Assembly: GCA_039933105.1 (NCBI GenBank)
Contig: JBDTOT010000013.1
Coordinates: forward strand, 1 to 64,000
Direction: 5' to 3'
Origin: FEN-1219 sp039933105
GTDB taxonomy: Bacteria > Pseudomonadota > Gammaproteobacteria > Steroidobacterales > Rariloculaceae
DNA: 64,000 nucleotides
This document shows positions 18,279-26,669 of this stretch, piece after piece (the first letter of the stretch is position 1; every line of letters starts with the position of its first letter). A model generated the notes under the pieces. It was not told the origin of the DNA. It saw nothing but the letters and a program-made list of their open reading frames with translations, and did not search any database. Both the position numbers and the translations under genes were made by a program.

Positions 18279-19019
18279 ATGACACCGAGACACCGCATCT
18301 TCGCCGCCATGGCGCTGCTCGCGTGCCTCGCCGTGTGCTCGCAAACGGCGTCGTGGTCGCAACCGAGCATCACCTCCAAGTTCGACCACTTCACGACGGG
18401 GTTTCGACTCGACGGGCGGCACCAGCTCGCACCGTGCCAGAGTTGTCACGTCGACGGTCAGTTCGCCGGCACGCCGACACAGTGCAACGGCTGCCATGTG
18501 CACGCGAGCCGCGTACAGGCCACGGCGCAACCGGCGCGCCATCTGCTGGCGAGCGAGCACTGCGAGTCGTGCCACCGAACGAACACGTGGGTGCCCGTCG
18601 CCCGCGTCGATCACCTCGAGGTCGTAGGCACGTGTCAGTCCTGCCACAACGGCACGTGGGCGATGGGCAAGCCGCGCGACCACGTGCAAGCCAGCGACCA
18701 GTGTGACGACTGCCATCGCACGGCCACGTTCGCCGGTGCGATGTTCGATCACTCCGGAGTCCTGGGGAGTTGCTTTACCTGCCACAACGGCAGCGCAGCG
18801 CTCGGCAAGTTCGTCGGCCATATGCCCGCCACGAACGTCTGCGAGGACTGCCACAGACCGGTCCGGTGGGCACCCGTCGTGCGCGTAGATCACGCGCAAG
18901 TGCTCGGGACGTGCTCGACGTGCCACAACGGGACGATCGCGATGGGGCAAAAGGTGGGGCACATCCCGACGACCCAGGAGTGCGACGCGTGCCACAACGT
19001 CACCGCCTGGAAGCGTTGA
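18279..19019 (+). CDS. 9-heme c-type cytochrome
   Basis: Predicted 246 residues with a Sec signal (IFAAMALLACLAVCSQTA) and nine CxxCH motifs (CQSCH, CNGCH, CESCH, CQSCH, CDDCH, CFTCH, CEDCH, CSTCH, CDACH). A repeat of CHNGT-x-AMGK...H followed by CHRT-x-W-x-P-V-x-R-V-D-H recurs, distinct from the tri-heme repeat of the neighbour. It starts 3 bp after the 21-heme gene and its stop overlaps the start of the porin-like gene by one base (TGATG), so all three are coupled. No lipobox is seen, so it may be periplasmic or held at the outer-membrane barrel. Confidence 0.9.
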   Translation: MTPRHRIFAAMALLACLAVCSQTASWSQPSITSKFDHFTTGFRLDGRHQLAPCQSCHVDGQFAGTPTQCNGCHVHASRVQATAQPARHLLASEHCESCHRTNTWVPVARVDHLEVVGTCQSCHNGTWAMGKPRDHVQASDQCDDCHRTATFAGAMFDHSGVLGSCFTCHNGSAALGKFVGHMPATNVCEDCHRPVRWAPVVRVDHAQVLGTCSTCHNGTIAMGQKVGHIPTTQECDACHNVTAWKR

Positions 19020-21520
19020 TGCGCGCGCTAGCCTGCGCCGCGCTCGTGCTGCTCGCCTGCCGCGCATTCGGCGCCGACCGCGCGATTCAGGACATTCGCT
19101 TCGCAAAGCAGGGCGGCATCGCGAGCGCCGAGATCCAATTCGTCTGCCCGATGGAATATTTGACGCACTGGGCGGACGGGTTAGAGGTGCGCGTGCGTAT
19201 GGAACTCGGCGCTGACTGTGCCACGCAGCTCGGTGCAGGGATGCGCAGCGAGCTCTACACCCCGCCCAGCGGCAGTCTCGCGGGTGTACGCCAGGTCGTA
19301 TTCGACGCGCAGGACCGCATCGCCACGCTCATCCTGCAGCTCGATCGAGCGGCCGACCTTCGAGTGAGCCAGGGCCGACTCCGCAACGTCGTACGGATCG
19401 AGTTTTCGCCGCCGACGAGTGATTCGGCGCAGACCCTTCCGACGGCGGCGCCACCACCGCCACGCAATGCGATCGGCGCGCCGCCCCCTGCAGGCGCGAT
19501 ATCTGCGGCGCCGCCCCCCACGGAGCCCGCGGCGCGCGCACCGCTGCGCCTCGTGCAGCGGCCACCCGAGCGCAGCGAGCGCTTCGCCATTCAGCTCGCT
19601 ACCGGCGCCGGCGTTGCCGAGAACGCGACGGCGCTGCCGGCTGGCGCCGGCGGCATTCTGTACGTCAAAGAGCGCGTTGCGGGCGATCGCCAATGGCAGG
19701 AGCTCAGGCTCGGCTTTTTCGACACCGAGCAGGCCGCGCGCGCACGCGCGGACGCGTTGCGCACGGGGTTCCCGGACGCGGTGGTCGTGGTGGCGGACAC
19801 GTCGGAGCAGGATGCCGCCAGCGCCGGGCCGCTGCAGCCCTCGGCGGCTGCCGACTCGGGCTCGCACGACGTGCCGGCACTGTCGCCGGAACGCGTTGCG
19901 GCGCTGATTGCGGAAGCGAGCGACGCGATGGCGAGTCAGAGCTACGACCGCGCCATACAGATCTACTCACGGCTGCTCGATGAGCCTGACTTTGCCGATC
20001 GGCGGCTGGCTCGCGAGCGACTCGGCGTCGCACGCGAACGTAAGGGTCAGCGCGCGCAAGCGATCCACGAATATCAGGCCTACGTCGCGGAGTTCAGCGA
20101 CGGACCGGATTCGGATCGCGTCCGACAACGGCTCGCAGCGCTCACCGCGACCTCGCTGCCCGGCGAGGCCACCGTTTCGGCAGCGACACCGCCGCGCTAC
20201 GAACTATCCGGCGGCGTGGCGCAGTACTTGCGCCACGACGTCTACACGCCGCTCGACGACCAACCGGAACGCGACGTGCAGTCCACGCTGCTGTCGAATG
20301 TCGACCTGGCGCTGAAAAGGCATGGCGAGCGCTTCCAACTACAGAGCCGCATCGACGCCACGTACGGCTACAACCTCCGCGACGAAACAGAAGGCAACGT
20401 CGCGCCCGCTGAGCAGCTATACGTTTCGAACGCGTATGTCGATGTGGCGGACAGGCAGCGGGGTTGGTCGGGGCGCCTTGGCCGTCAAACGATCTATGGC
20501 AGCGGCATCTTCGGCCGTTTCGACGGCATGCATGCCGACTATCACTGGCGGCCACGCGTAGCACTGAATCTCGAGGTCGGCCGGCCCGTCGAATACCTGC
20601 GGCGTGCGATCGACACACACCGGCAATTTGCGGCGTTCAGTGCCGACGTGGACGGCCTCGTGCGCGGCTGGGATTTCAGCTTCTACTCGCTCGCGCAGCA
20701 GATCGATGGAATCGCCGACCGGCAGGCGGTCGGCGCGGAAGCGCGCCACCGCGGCGACGCGTGGAACGTCATCGGTTCCGTCGACGTCGATCCTTCGTAC
20801 GGGGTGTTGAACTCGGCCATCGTTTCCGCCAACTGGCGTCCGCGGCCGAAGCTCACGCTGAACGGTCGTTTCAACATCGGCACGGCGCCATTTCTGACCA
20901 CTCGTAACGCGCTCATCGGCCAGCAGGTCGCCACGATCGAGGCCTTGCTCGGCACATACACGGAAGGGCAGGTGCGAACGTTGGCGCGTGACCGCACCGC
21001 CCAGGTTCAGAGCAGCACGATTGGCCTCGTGAAACCGCTGTTCTCTCGGTTTCAGCTCAACGTCGACCTCAGCGTCTACGACTTCGGCGCCACGGTCGCG
21101 TCCGGCGGAGTCGCCGCCATGCCGCAGAACAAACAGACCTCCTTATACATGGCATTCGTTGGCTCGAGCTTGGCCAAACAAGGCGACGCCGCAGTATTTT
21201 CCTTGCGCCACACGGATTCGACGACAGCCACCGGCGACACGGTCAGCGTCGAGTTTCGCCTACCCGCGACGTCGCGGCTGCGGCTCAGCCCCCGGTTCGC
21301 GCTGTCCCATCGAGCGTACAAAGATGGGTCCGACCAGACCGTCGTCGCACCGATGTTCCGCGCCGCTTACCGCTGGCCCCGCGGACATCAGCTCGAGCTC
21401 GAGGTCGGCAAGGAGCTAGCGAACCGCGACTTTCTACCGGCACAGCTGGCACTGTTCGGGCAAACGACCGAACAGAGCGAAGCGACCTTCTTCAACGCAG
21501 GTTATTGGTGGGGGTTCTGA
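19019..21520 (+). CDS. Outer-membrane beta-barrel protein with SPOR-like and TPR domains
   Basis: Predicted 833 residues from ATG 19019. Signal peptide 1-19 (LVLLACRAFGA) and an AMIN-like beta-rich domain (~20-130) come first, then a Pro/Ala linker. A SPOR-like domain follows (~185-265; RFAIQLATG, LRLGFFDTEQAARARADAL), then two to three TPR helices (~290-370). The final ~440 residues alternate hydrophobic and polar residues and end in an aromatic terminal Phe (AGYWWGF), as outer-membrane porins do. It is coupled to two multiheme cytochromes, so the barrel probably insulates or docks a heme wire through the outer membrane. The periplasmic SPOR/TPR part could tether peptidoglycan or the cytochrome. 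The frame is open upstream to 18770, but that part overlaps the 9-heme gene. Confidence 0.8.
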   Translation: MRALACAALVLLACRAFGADRAIQDIRFAKQGGIASAEIQFVCPMEYLTHWADGLEVRVRMELGADCATQLGAGMRSELYTPPSGSLAGVRQVVFDAQDRIATLILQLDRAADLRVSQGRLRNVVRIEFSPPTSDSAQTLPTAAPPPPRNAIGAPPPAGAISAAPPPTEPAARAPLRLVQRPPERSERFAIQLATGAGVAENATALPAGAGGILYVKERVAGDRQWQELRLGFFDTEQAARARADALRTGFPDAVVVVADTSEQDAASAGPLQPSAAADSGSHDVPALSPERVAALIAEASDAMASQSYDRAIQIYSRLLDEPDFADRRLARERLGVARERKGQRAQAIHEYQAYVAEFSDGPDSDRVRQRLAALTATSLPGEATVSAATPPRYELSGGVAQYLRHDVYTPLDDQPERDVQSTLLSNVDLALKRHGERFQLQSRIDATYGYNLRDETEGNVAPAEQLYVSNAYVDVADRQRGWSGRLGRQTIYGSGIFGRFDGMHADYHWRPRVALNLEVGRPVEYLRRAIDTHRQFAAFSADVDGLVRGWDFSFYSLAQQIDGIADRQAVGAEARHRGDAWNVIGSVDVDPSYGVLNSAIVSANWRPRPKLTLNGRFNIGTAPFLTTRNALIGQQVATIEALLGTYTEGQVRTLARDRTAQVQSSTIGLVKPLFSRFQLNVDLSVYDFGATVASGGVAAMPQNKQTSLYMAFVGSSLAKQGDAAVFSLRHTDSTTATGDTVSVEFRLPATSRLRLSPRFALSHRAYKDGSDQTVVAPMFRAAYRWPRGHQLELEVGKELANRDFLPAQLALFGQTTEQSEATFFNAGYWWGF

Positions 21521-21522
21521 AC

Positions 21523-22215
21523 ATGGCGACTCGACACGCTTTCACCGTCGCCGCCTTCGCGGCGCTCCTCGCCGGCTGTGCTGCGGAGGCGCCACTGAAA
21601 TCCACGCTCGATGAAAAGGGGAGAACCTGGGTCAGCGCGGATGCGCTCGTGACGCTCGCGAGTGCCACACCCAACCTGAGCAATGCCGCACGCGACTATC
21701 TGTATCTCGCGCCGATCGAGATCAACACCACGGGCGTGCGCCGACATTATCTGTGGGTCGGGCTGGGCTCCACGGTGGACCGCAAGTGGCAGTCGAGCGT
21801 GCCGGCGAACGCGACGAGCGTCGTACTTGCGCCCGATGGATTGAACGTGACGCTGCCGCTCACAGCATGGGACGCGGAGCTGCCGCTATCGATGTACTCG
21901 ACGCCGGCGCCCGTCTATCAGATGCAGCGCGCGCCGATTTCCTTGGATCAGCTCGAGCGGCTCGCACGAGCGGGGGCGGTCGAAGTGCTCGTCGTCGCCG
22001 CCGACGGCTCGACCGCGACCTATACGCTATGGAACGGCGCCTGGGCAGCCTGGGAGCCGTTCGTCAGGCAAAGCGAGACGACGATGGGCGCGACGGCCGA
22101 CCATCGCGCCACGCGCGTCGACGACAATCAGGCCGGTCGGTGGCGACGCTCGAGCTCTTCTACGACGTCGCTGAGCGACAGCTCACGCATCTCGAGCAAG
22201 AGCAGAAGATGGTAG
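21523..22215 (+). CDS. Putative lipoprotein at the end of the multiheme cluster
   Basis: Predicted 230 residues. The N-terminus is a lipoprotein signal with lipobox LAGC (Cys 19). No domain is recognised with certainty. ATG 21523 lies 2 bp after the porin-like gene, so it belongs to that operon and is probably an accessory lipoprotein. The last ~29 residues (Ser/Arg-rich) are encoded antisense to the 3' end of hisE, an 88-bp convergent overlap. That tail looks unlike real protein, so the ancestral stop may have been lost. Confidence 0.65.
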   Translation: MATRHAFTVAAFAALLAGCAAEAPLKSTLDEKGRTWVSADALVTLASATPNLSNAARDYLYLAPIEINTTGVRRHYLWVGLGSTVDRKWQSSVPANATSVVLAPDGLNVTLPLTAWDAELPLSMYSTPAPVYQMQRAPISLDQLERLARAGAVEVLVVAADGSTATYTLWNGAWAAWEPFVRQSETTMGATADHRATRVDDNQAGRWRRSSSSTTSLSDSSRISSKSRRW

Positions 22216-22421
22216 ATAAGGTCGGCGGCTTCCGCGGCGACTCGAACCTTGTCCTGCGCTACCGCAGCAAGCGCAAGCTCGACACCTTCCTCGCCGACCT
22301 TCTGCGCGACCTTCAGCACTCCCTGCGCGGCAAGCTTGGCCGTGTAACTGCTCGCCGGCGACGTTGCGATACGCTGCTTGATCACTGCCTGCAAGCGTTC
22401 CAGAAATGCCACGTCAGCCAC
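22128..22421 (-). CDS. hisE: Phosphoribosyl-ATP pyrophosphatase HisE
   Basis: 97-residue all-alpha MazG-superfamily enzyme for step 2 of histidine synthesis, hydrolysing PR-ATP to PR-AMP. The metal-binding pattern KVGEEGVELALAA ... EAADLIYHLLLLL is intact. It starts with GTG 22421 behind GAGGAGA and overlaps the hisF stop by 8 bp. It is a stand-alone HisE, not the HisIE fusion of enteric bacteria and Xanthomonas, and no hisI follows. It is the last gene of the minus-strand block and its 3' end overlaps the converging lipoprotein gene. Confidence 0.95.
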   Translation of the reverse strand: MADVAFLERLQAVIKQRIATSPASSYTAKLAAQGVLKVAQKVGEEGVELALAAVAQDKVRVAAEAADLIYHLLLLLEMRELSLSDVVEELERRHRPA

Positions 22422-23205
22422 GGGCGTTCTCCTCTACGACGGGCCGGATCGCGATACCGGCGCCTGCCAAATACTGCTTCAGCTCGCGGATGTCGATCGC
22501 GGCCGTATGAAACACGCTGGCCGCGAGCGCACCGTCGACGCGCGCCTTCTCGAACACGTCTTTGAAGTGCGACATCGCTCCGGCGCCACCCGAAGCGATC
22601 AGCGGCACGTGCGCGACTGCCCGCACTGCGGCAAGCTGCGCGACGTCGTAGCCCTTGCGAACGCCGTCCTGATTCATACAGTTCAGCACGATCTCGCCCG
22701 CGCCGCGATCCTGCACCTCGCGCACCCAGTCGAGCGTGCCGCGTTCTGCAGCGCGCGACCGATTCGGGTCGCCCGTGTACTGGTAGACGTGATAACCGCC
22801 GTCGCGCTCGAGCGTGTCGACGCCGATCACGACGCACTGCGAGCCGAAGCGGCGCACGAGCTCGTCGATCAGCTCCGGGCGTTCGAGAGCCGGAGAGTTC
22901 ACAGAGATCTTGTCCGCGCCGAGATTCAGCACGCTTTCGGCGTCGGCGACGCTGCGAATGCCGCCGGCCACGCAGAACGGAATGTCGAGGACCGCCGCGA
23001 TCCGGTTCACCCAGGCGCGATCGACCGTGCGTCGGTCGGGGCTCGCGGTGATATCGTAGAACACGAGCTCATCCGCGCCTTCGTCGCGATACCGCGCGGC
23101 GAGCGTCATGATGTCGCCCACGACCTTGTGGTCACGAAACTGCACGCCTTTGACGACGACGCCGTCGCGGACATCGAGGCAGGGGATTATGCGTCGCGTA
23201 AGAAT
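22414..23205 (-). CDS. hisF: Imidazole glycerol phosphate synthase subunit HisF
   Basis: Predicted 263 residues, the TIM-barrel cyclase subunit. With HisH it turns PRFAR plus ammonia into imidazole glycerol phosphate and AICAR. The catalytic Asp of IIPCLDVRDG and that of GVDTLERDGG are both present. No ATG, GTG or TTG lies at the family start. The codon giving the usual opening (M-L-T-R-R-I-I-P-C) is ATT at 23203-23205, eight bases after a strong GGAGGAG. ATT is therefore the likely start, overlapping the hisA end by 19 bp. ATA at 23190 is the only nearby alternative and would trim conserved residues. Confidence 0.93.
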   Translation of the reverse strand: MLTRRIIPCLDVRDGVVVKGVQFRDHKVVGDIMTLAARYRDEGADELVFYDITASPDRRTVDRAWVNRIAAVLDIPFCVAGGIRSVADAESVLNLGADKISVNSPALERPELIDELVRRFGSQCVVIGVDTLERDGGYHVYQYTGDPNRSRAAERGTLDWVREVQDRGAGEIVLNCMNQDGVRKGYDVAQLAAVRAVAHVPLIASGGAGAMSHFKDVFEKARVDGALAASVFHTAAIDIRELKQYLAGAGIAIRPVVEENARG

Positions 23206-23924
23206 GGTCGAATCTCCTCCGGCGTGAGCCGGCCTTCGAGCAGAGCCTTCCCCGACACGGCAGCCGCGGCGCCCGCGGCGGACAGCGCGGCGAGATCTGC
23301 CGCGTTGCGCACGCCACCGGAAGCCTGAAACGCGATACCAGGCCAACGTGCCGCGCAATCGCGATACAGGTCCACGTTCGGGCCCGTCAGAGCGCCATCG
23401 CGATCGATGTCCGTGCACAGCACATGGCGCAAGCCGACTGGGGCGTAGCGCTCGATCGCGGCGGCGAGCGTCAACGTCGATGCGCGCGTCCAGCCGTGGG
23501 TCGCGATGACGGGAGTACCCGCGTCGTCCAGCCGCACGTCGAGCGCCAGGACAAGCCGCTCGGGGCCGTGTTCGGTGAACCACTGCGTCACCGTAATGGG
23601 GTCGGTCACGGCCAGGCTGCCGATGACGGCGCGCGTGACGACGCGGAGCGCCTCGTCCAGGCTTGCCGAGGTCCGAATGCCGCCGCCGTACTGCACGTCG
23701 ACACCTGCGGCCGCTCGCATACGCTCGATCAGCGGCAAGTTCACGGGCGAGCCGCTCTTGGCACCGTCGAGATCTACTACGTGCAGCCACTCGGCACCGA
23801 GCTCGCGGTACTGTCCGGCCAGCACCACGGGGTCGACGGTGTAGCGGGTCTCCTGCTCGAAGTCACCCTTGAACAGGCGAACGCAACGGCCGTCGCGCAG
23901 ATCGATGGCGGGTATTAGCCTCAT
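23187..23924 (-). CDS. hisA: ProFAR isomerase HisA
   Basis: 245-residue half-barrel-repeat TIM barrel catalysing the Amadori rearrangement of ProFAR to PRFAR. IPAIDLRDGRCVRL holds the first catalytic Asp, and CTDIDRDGAL the second. GGGIRT and GGV are the phosphate-binding loops. It starts 12 bp after hisH and overlaps hisF, in the conserved order hisH-hisA-hisF. Confidence 0.95.
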   Translation of the reverse strand: MRLIPAIDLRDGRCVRLFKGDFEQETRYTVDPVVLAGQYRELGAEWLHVVDLDGAKSGSPVNLPLIERMRAAAGVDVQYGGGIRTSASLDEALRVVTRAVIGSLAVTDPITVTQWFTEHGPERLVLALDVRLDDAGTPVIATHGWTRASTLTLAAAIERYAPVGLRHVLCTDIDRDGALTGPNVDLYRDCAARWPGIAFQASGGVRNAADLAALSAAGAAAAVSGKALLEGRLTPEEIRPFLRDA

Positions 23925-23936
23925 GTAAACAATTCG

Positions 23937-24539
23937 TTACAGATTAATATTCAGAAAGTTATGGAGTATCTGAGCGCCCAGCCTTGACGAGCGCTCGGGG
24001 TGGAACTGAGTGCCGAAGAAGTTGCCTTGCTCGACGACGGCCGAGAATGCCTCGCCATACACGGTAAGCGCACGCGTGTAGGCGCCCGGCGGGGCGGCAT
24101 AGCTATGCACGAAGTAGGCGTACGCCCCACGCGGCACGTCCTTCATCAGCGCCGACTCGCCCACCGGCTCGAGCTCGTTCCAGCCCATCTGCGGCACGGG
24201 CAGCGCGGAGCTCGCCGGCATGCGCCGTATCTGCGCGTCGATGACCCCGAGGCACGGCGTGTCTTCCTCCTCGGAGCGGGCGAACAGAAGCTGCATCCCC
24301 AAGCAGATGCCGAGCACGGGCTGAGTCAGCGTCGGGATCAGATCGACGACGCCCGCGGCGGCAAGGCGCTCCATACCGGGCGCCGCAGCACCCACTCCGG
24401 GCAGGATCACGTGGCTTGCCGCGCGGATCCGTTCCGGGTCCTCCGTGCACGGCACGTTCGCGCCCAAGCGCTCGAGCGCGAACTGCAGTGACGCCAGGTT
24501 CGCCCCGCAGGACGGAATGATGACCGGCCCGCCGCGCAT
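23937..24539 (-). CDS. hisH: Imidazole glycerol phosphate synthase glutaminase HisH
   Basis: 200-residue class I glutamine amidotransferase that supplies ammonia to HisF. The triad is visible: Cys in GICLGMQLLF and His/Glu in GTQFHPERS. Its ATG shares one base with the hisB stop (TAATG at 24537-24541), showing tight coupling. Confidence 0.94.
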   Translation of the reverse strand: MRGGPVIIPSCGANLASLQFALERLGANVPCTEDPERIRAASHVILPGVGAAAPGMERLAAAGVVDLIPTLTQPVLGICLGMQLLFARSEEEDTPCLGVIDAQIRRMPASSALPVPQMGWNELEPVGESALMKDVPRGAYAYFVHSYAAPPGAYTRALTVYGEAFSAVVEQGNFFGTQFHPERSSRLGAQILHNFLNINL

Positions 24540-25603
24540 TACAGTTGTCCTTTGGTGGTCGGCAGCTCGTCACCGCGCCGAATGAACGCTTGCCGCAGAG
24601 TGCGAGCGACCGCCTTGAACGTGACCTCGACCATGTGATGCGCGTTCTCGCCGCGCACGCGCGCGTGGATCGCCGCGCCGAGCGTCTCGGCCAGCGAGCG
24701 GAAGAAGTGCGGCACGAGCTCGGTCGGCAGCTCGCCCACGCGGTCGCGTGGGAACTGCGCTTCGAACACGAGGAACGGCCGCCCACCCAAGTCGATCGAG
24801 ACCTCGGCATCCGCCTCGTCCATCGGCAGCAGAAACCCGTAGCGCTGAATACCGCGTTTGTCGCCGAGCGCTTCGCGCAACGCCTGGCCGAGGGCCAGCG
24901 CCACGTCCTCTACCGTGTGGTGCTCGTCGATCTCGAGATCGCCACGGCATTCCACTTCGAGTTTGAAGCCGCCGTGCTTGCCGAGTTGCTCCAACATGTG
25001 ATCGAAGAAGCCGAGGCCGGTCTTCGCGCGCGGCTCCGCCTCGCTGTCGAGATCGACGCTTACGCGGATGTCGGTTTCCTTCGTCTTCCGCGTCACGGTC
25101 GCGATTCGCGGCCGATCGACGAGGGCGTGCGCGATCGCGTCCCAGTTCTGCGCTTCCGCCGAACCGAGCTGGAAGCCCTTGATACCGAGATTGCGCGCGA
25201 ATTCGACGTCGACATCTCGATCGCCGACCATCGCCGACCACTCGCGATCGAGTGGCTGTGCGTTCACGAAGTCACGTACGAGGCCGATGCCCGGCTTGCG
25301 ACACGTGCAGCCCGCTTCAGGCAGGTGAGGGCACACGAAATTGGCGGCAAAACGTATGCCCTGCGAAGCAAACTGCGCCAACATGAATTCGTCAGCGCGA
25401 TCGAATGCTTCGCGCGAGAACGTTGGACTGCCGAGCCCGCCCTGGTTCGTGACGATCACGAACTGATAGCCGGCAGCCTTGAAGCGCAGCAACGCCGGGA
25501 CAACACCTGGCACGAGCCGCAGGTTGTCGAGCGCATCCATCGGCCCGCCTTGCGGTTCGGCCACTAGCGTGCCGCCACGATCGAGGAACAAAATCTTACG
25601 CAT
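24539..25603 (-). CDS. hisB: Bifunctional HisB, phosphatase motif altered
   Basis: 354-residue fusion of a HAD histidinol-phosphatase (1-~165) and imidazoleglycerol-phosphate dehydratase (~167-354). The dehydratase metal sites are intact (GFFDHML, DEHHTVEDVA, HARVRGENAHHMVEVTFKA). In the phosphatase half, the zinc loop CPHLPEAGCTCRKPG, motif II TNQGG and motif IV GDRDVDVEFA are present. Motif I reads FLDRGGTL where the family has DxD (FxDRDGTL). The nucleophile Asp remains but the general acid/base Asp is Gly, read from codons GAT CGT GGC. Phosphatase activity may therefore be weak or lost. The start at 25603 overlaps the hisC end by 8 bp. Confidence 0.93.
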   Translation of the reverse strand: MRKILFLDRGGTLVAEPQGGPMDALDNLRLVPGVVPALLRFKAAGYQFVIVTNQGGLGSPTFSREAFDRADEFMLAQFASQGIRFAANFVCPHLPEAGCTCRKPGIGLVRDFVNAQPLDREWSAMVGDRDVDVEFARNLGIKGFQLGSAEAQNWDAIAHALVDRPRIATVTRKTKETDIRVSVDLDSEAEPRAKTGLGFFDHMLEQLGKHGGFKLEVECRGDLEIDEHHTVEDVALALGQALREALGDKRGIQRYGFLLPMDEADAEVSIDLGGRPFLVFEAQFPRDRVGELPTELVPHFFRSLAETLGAAIHARVRGENAHHMVEVTFKAVARTLRQAFIRRGDELPTTKGQL

Positions 25604-26669
25604 TACTCGCGCGCTCCACGCCGGATACGGCTCTGAGCAGTTGATCGTTGTCGGCCGGGCGGCCAACCGTAATGCGAACGCAATCGGCCAGCAGCGGATC
25701 GTCGAACGTACGCACGAGGAGCCCAGCACGGCGCGCGGTCTCACGGAATTCCTGCCCGTCACGCGTCTTCACCATGATGAAGTTCGCGTCGCTGGAAAAC
25801 ACCTCCGTCACGCGCGGCGCATCGCGCAGCGCGGACGCCAGTCGCTCTCGCTCGCGCTTGATGGTCGCGACGCGTTCTTCCGACATGCGCAGAGAATCCT
25901 GCGACAGCGCTTCCTGTACGAGCTCGATCGACGGCGTCGGGAACGTGTAGGGCGGCAGTACGACCTGAGCGAACTCGATCAGCTCTGGCGCCCCCACGAT
26001 CAGCCCGCATCGCACACCGGCCAACGAGACGAACTTCGAGAGCGTGCGCAGAAGCACAACGTGCTCGTAACGATTGCGTAAGTCGAGGTAGTGCCCGCCG
26101 CTCGCATACTCGTGATATGCCTCGTCGATCACGACGAGAGCGCGGCCCGCGGTTTCGCGGCACACCCGTTCGATGTCCGCGCGCGCCATCGAATGGCCCG
26201 TGGGGTTATTCGGCGAGCAGATGAAAACGATCTTGGTGTCCGCGTCGAGCGCCTTGACAATACCGTCGACGTCGAGCGCGAAATTGCGTTCGGCGAGCAG
26301 GGGTACGCGCACGATGCCGGCGTTCTGGATACTCGCGTACAGCCGGTACATGTCGAATGTCGGCGGGCAGATCAGGATCTTGTCTTTGCCGGCGCTGCAG
26401 AACCCGCGAACCAGCACGTCGATGGCTTCGCTGCTGCCACGAGTCACGAGGATCTGTTTCTGCTCGATGCCGTAATACTCGGCAAGCTTGACCTGCAAGA
26501 CGGTGGGACGCGGCGGCGGATACACGTTCAGGCCCCGGTCGGACTTATCGCCCGGCGAGCGCCACGGCGATTCGTTCGCGTTCAAGCGAATCATGCCGGG
26601 CTCGTAGGCGCCGGGCACGTACGGGCGAATGCCGCGCAACTCCGCGCGCGCCAGATCGAGCACGCTCAT
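25596..26669 (-). CDS. hisC: Histidinol-phosphate aminotransferase HisC
   Basis: 357-residue fold-type I PLP aminotransferase, converting imidazole acetol phosphate to histidinol phosphate. The PLP lysine is in TLSKFVSLAGVRCG, the cofactor Asp/Tyr region is VVIDEAYHEY, and the NNPTGH motif is present. It is coupled to hisD by ATGA (26666-26669). Confidence 0.95.
   Translation of the reverse strand: MSVLDLARAELRGIRPYVPGAYEPGMIRLNANESPWRSPGDKSDRGLNVYPPPRPTVLQVKLAEYYGIEQKQILVTRGSSEAIDVLVRGFCSAGKDKILICPPTFDMYRLYASIQNAGIVRVPLLAERNFALDVDGIVKALDADTKIVFICSPNNPTGHSMARADIERVCRETAGRALVVIDEAYHEYASGGHYLDLRNRYEHVVLLRTLSKFVSLAGVRCGLIVGAPELIEFAQVVLPPYTFPTPSIELVQEALSQDSLRMSEERVATIKRERERLASALRDAPRVTEVFSSDANFIMVKTRDGQEFRETARRAGLLVRTFDDPLLADCVRITVGRPADNDQLLRAVSGVERASNA

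Noticed and set aside
18770..19018. Upstream extension of the porin-like gene
   Set aside because: It overlaps the 9-heme cytochrome coding sequence; the signal peptide begins at ATG 19019.
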